Source of the DNA: Candidatus Aminicenantota bacterium | GTDB taxonomy: Bacteria; Acidobacteriota; Aminicenantia; UBA2199 | DNA length: 7,088 nucleotides | NCBI GenBank assembly: GCA_020355945.1 | Contig: CP070627.1 | Coordinates: forward strand, 5,467,316 to 5,474,403 | Reading direction: 5' to 3' | Shown here: positions 6,657 to 7,088 of the stretch, one piece after another | How positions within the stretch are numbered: the stretch's first letter is position 1 | Layout of the letters: every line of letters starts with the position of its first letter | Program-made: the position numbers and the translations under genes | The notes under the pieces: generated by a model | The model's database searches: none | What the model saw: only the letters and a program-made list of their open reading frames with translations | What the model was told of the DNA's origin: nothing

Positions 6657-6779
6657 CTACATATTACCTAATACCTCCTTGTATATCACCTTATACTTGC
6701 CGTCTTTTAACACGATGGAGGATGTAATGTCCCCATCCAACCAGGTATTGGCATTGGCTATCATATCGATAATCAATAC
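6657..6779 (-). pseudogene. Coding remnant of an unidentified gene fused behind the truncated amidotransferase
   Basis: Just after amidotransferase homology stops, a different minus-strand frame reads VLIIDMIANANTWLDGD and then SSIVLKDGKYKVIYKEVLGNM before a TAG at 6659-6657. The composition looks like a real protein C-terminus, not random translation. I do not recognise the family. An internal ATG at 6764 would give a 35-residue peptide, 8 nt after the amidotransferase fragment's stop, with only a poor ribosome binding site. The simplest reading is the 3' tail of a gene whose front was removed when the sequence was joined to the amidotransferase fragment. A short functional peptide is less likely. 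Confidence 0.4.
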
Positions 6780-6994
6780 CTCTGGAAGTAGGAGAGGTGA
6801 AGATCTACGATATCATCCCTCTGCGGGGAACCACTCATGATAATTTCGTCATATAAAGACATGTCCGTATTCAATGAATCTTCACATTCTATCATCTCTG
6901 AAGCCACTCCTGATTGCTCCAGGATGTTTTGCAGCGGTTCAACGTATTGGGTGATTCTTTTTTCCGCGCTGTTGATGATCAATATCGCTGCCAT
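6773..6994 (-). pseudogene. Truncated second copy of the glutamine amidotransferase gene (N-terminal fragment)
   Basis: From the ATG at 6994 this reads 73 residues and matches the first 73 residues of the amidotransferase at 1-548 without gaps (about 54 identical by eye). After HLSYFQRY it hits a TGA at 6775-6773. The intact copy continues past this point to its nucleophile Cys84, and the truncated copy ends before that residue. It therefore lacks the whole catalytic triad and cannot work as a glutaminase. The promoter (7018-7046) and GGAGG (7011-7007) upstream are conserved, so it may still be transcribed and could supply transcription to the glycosylase gene downstream. Many of the differences change amino acids (e.g. 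G13R, G59R in intact-copy numbering), as expected once selection is relaxed. Confidence 0.8.
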
Positions 6995-7064
6995 AACAAT
7001 GAATTACCTCCGCTTATATATTAATGATGTCAGAAAAAATTGTCAAGATTTTTTTCGACTGTCC
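6783..7064. repeat. Direct repeat, right copy: amidotransferase 5' part plus promoter
   Basis: This is the partner of 337-619. On its low-coordinate side similarity ends sharply near 6783, where the unrelated coding remnant begins. On its high-coordinate side it ends just beyond the -35 box. The divergence (roughly a quarter of amino acids) shows the duplication is old, or that the copies were never identical paralogues. Confidence 0.85.
7018..7046 (-). promoter_or_regulatory. Sigma70-type promoter of the truncated amidotransferase copy
   Basis: TTGACA (7046-7041), a 17-nt spacer and TAATAT (7023-7018) repeat the arrangement at 572-600 exactly 6446 bases away. GGAGG follows at 7011-7007. As the gene behind it is broken, the promoter may now serve mainly as an entry point for transcription into the glycosylase region. 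Confidence 0.7.
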
Positions 7065-7088
7065 ACAGCCCGGACAAGCCGGAACCAA

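Noticed and set aside
7060..7080. TGTCC/GGACA stem at the right edge as a terminator of an upstream gene
   Set aside because: Only 5 bp, and in the minus direction it is followed by an A run, not a U run.
1..7088. CRISPR arrays, tRNA/rRNA genes, insertion-sequence transposases or integrases
   Set aside because: No regularly spaced repeats, cloverleaf-forming segments or transposase/integrase motifs were found by eye on either strand.

Overview
This AT-rich window looks bacterial. It has near-consensus sigma70-type promoters (TTGACA-N17-TAATAT, seen twice) and GGAGG-type ribosome binding sites. I cannot name a phylum from the sequence alone. Every gene I can support reads on the minus strand, so transcription runs from high to low coordinates.

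In transcription order the window starts (7064 down to about 6773) with a promoter, ribosome binding site and first ~73 codons of a class I glutamine amidotransferase. The copy is truncated and joined to an unrelated coding remnant (6779-6657). Next comes an Fe-S HhH-GPD DNA glycosylase (6571-5837) whose active site looks like the T:G mismatch type (Mig.Mth). After a 96-bp gap with a promoter-like element and a short palindrome comes a tight four-gene run. It holds a cytosine-C5 DNA methyltransferase (5740-4640), an HD-domain protein (4632-3484), an ORC/CDC6-like AAA ATPase (3491-1659) and a two-lobed Rossmann-like protein of unknown function (1662-682). The spacings in the run are +7, -8 and -4 nt, which suggests one transcript. 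Finally a second, intact but window-truncated glutamine amidotransferase gene (548-1) has the same promoter and ribosome binding site as the first copy.

The five central genes therefore sit between two ~280-bp direct repeats made of the promoter and 5' part of the amidotransferase gene. This looks like a defence or modification cassette lodged in a duplicated housekeeping-type locus. My reading, which is inference, is that the methyltransferase marks self DNA and the glycosylase repairs T:G mismatches left by deamination of 5-methylcytosine. The ATPase, HD protein and Rossmann-like protein would form the sensing and effector arm in place of a normal restriction endonuclease, which is absent here. 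I do not recall a named system with this gene set.

No gene-free stretch exceeds 300 bases. The longest is the ~200-bp scar region between the glycosylase and the truncated amidotransferase, and it contains the coding remnant and a weak inverted repeat.
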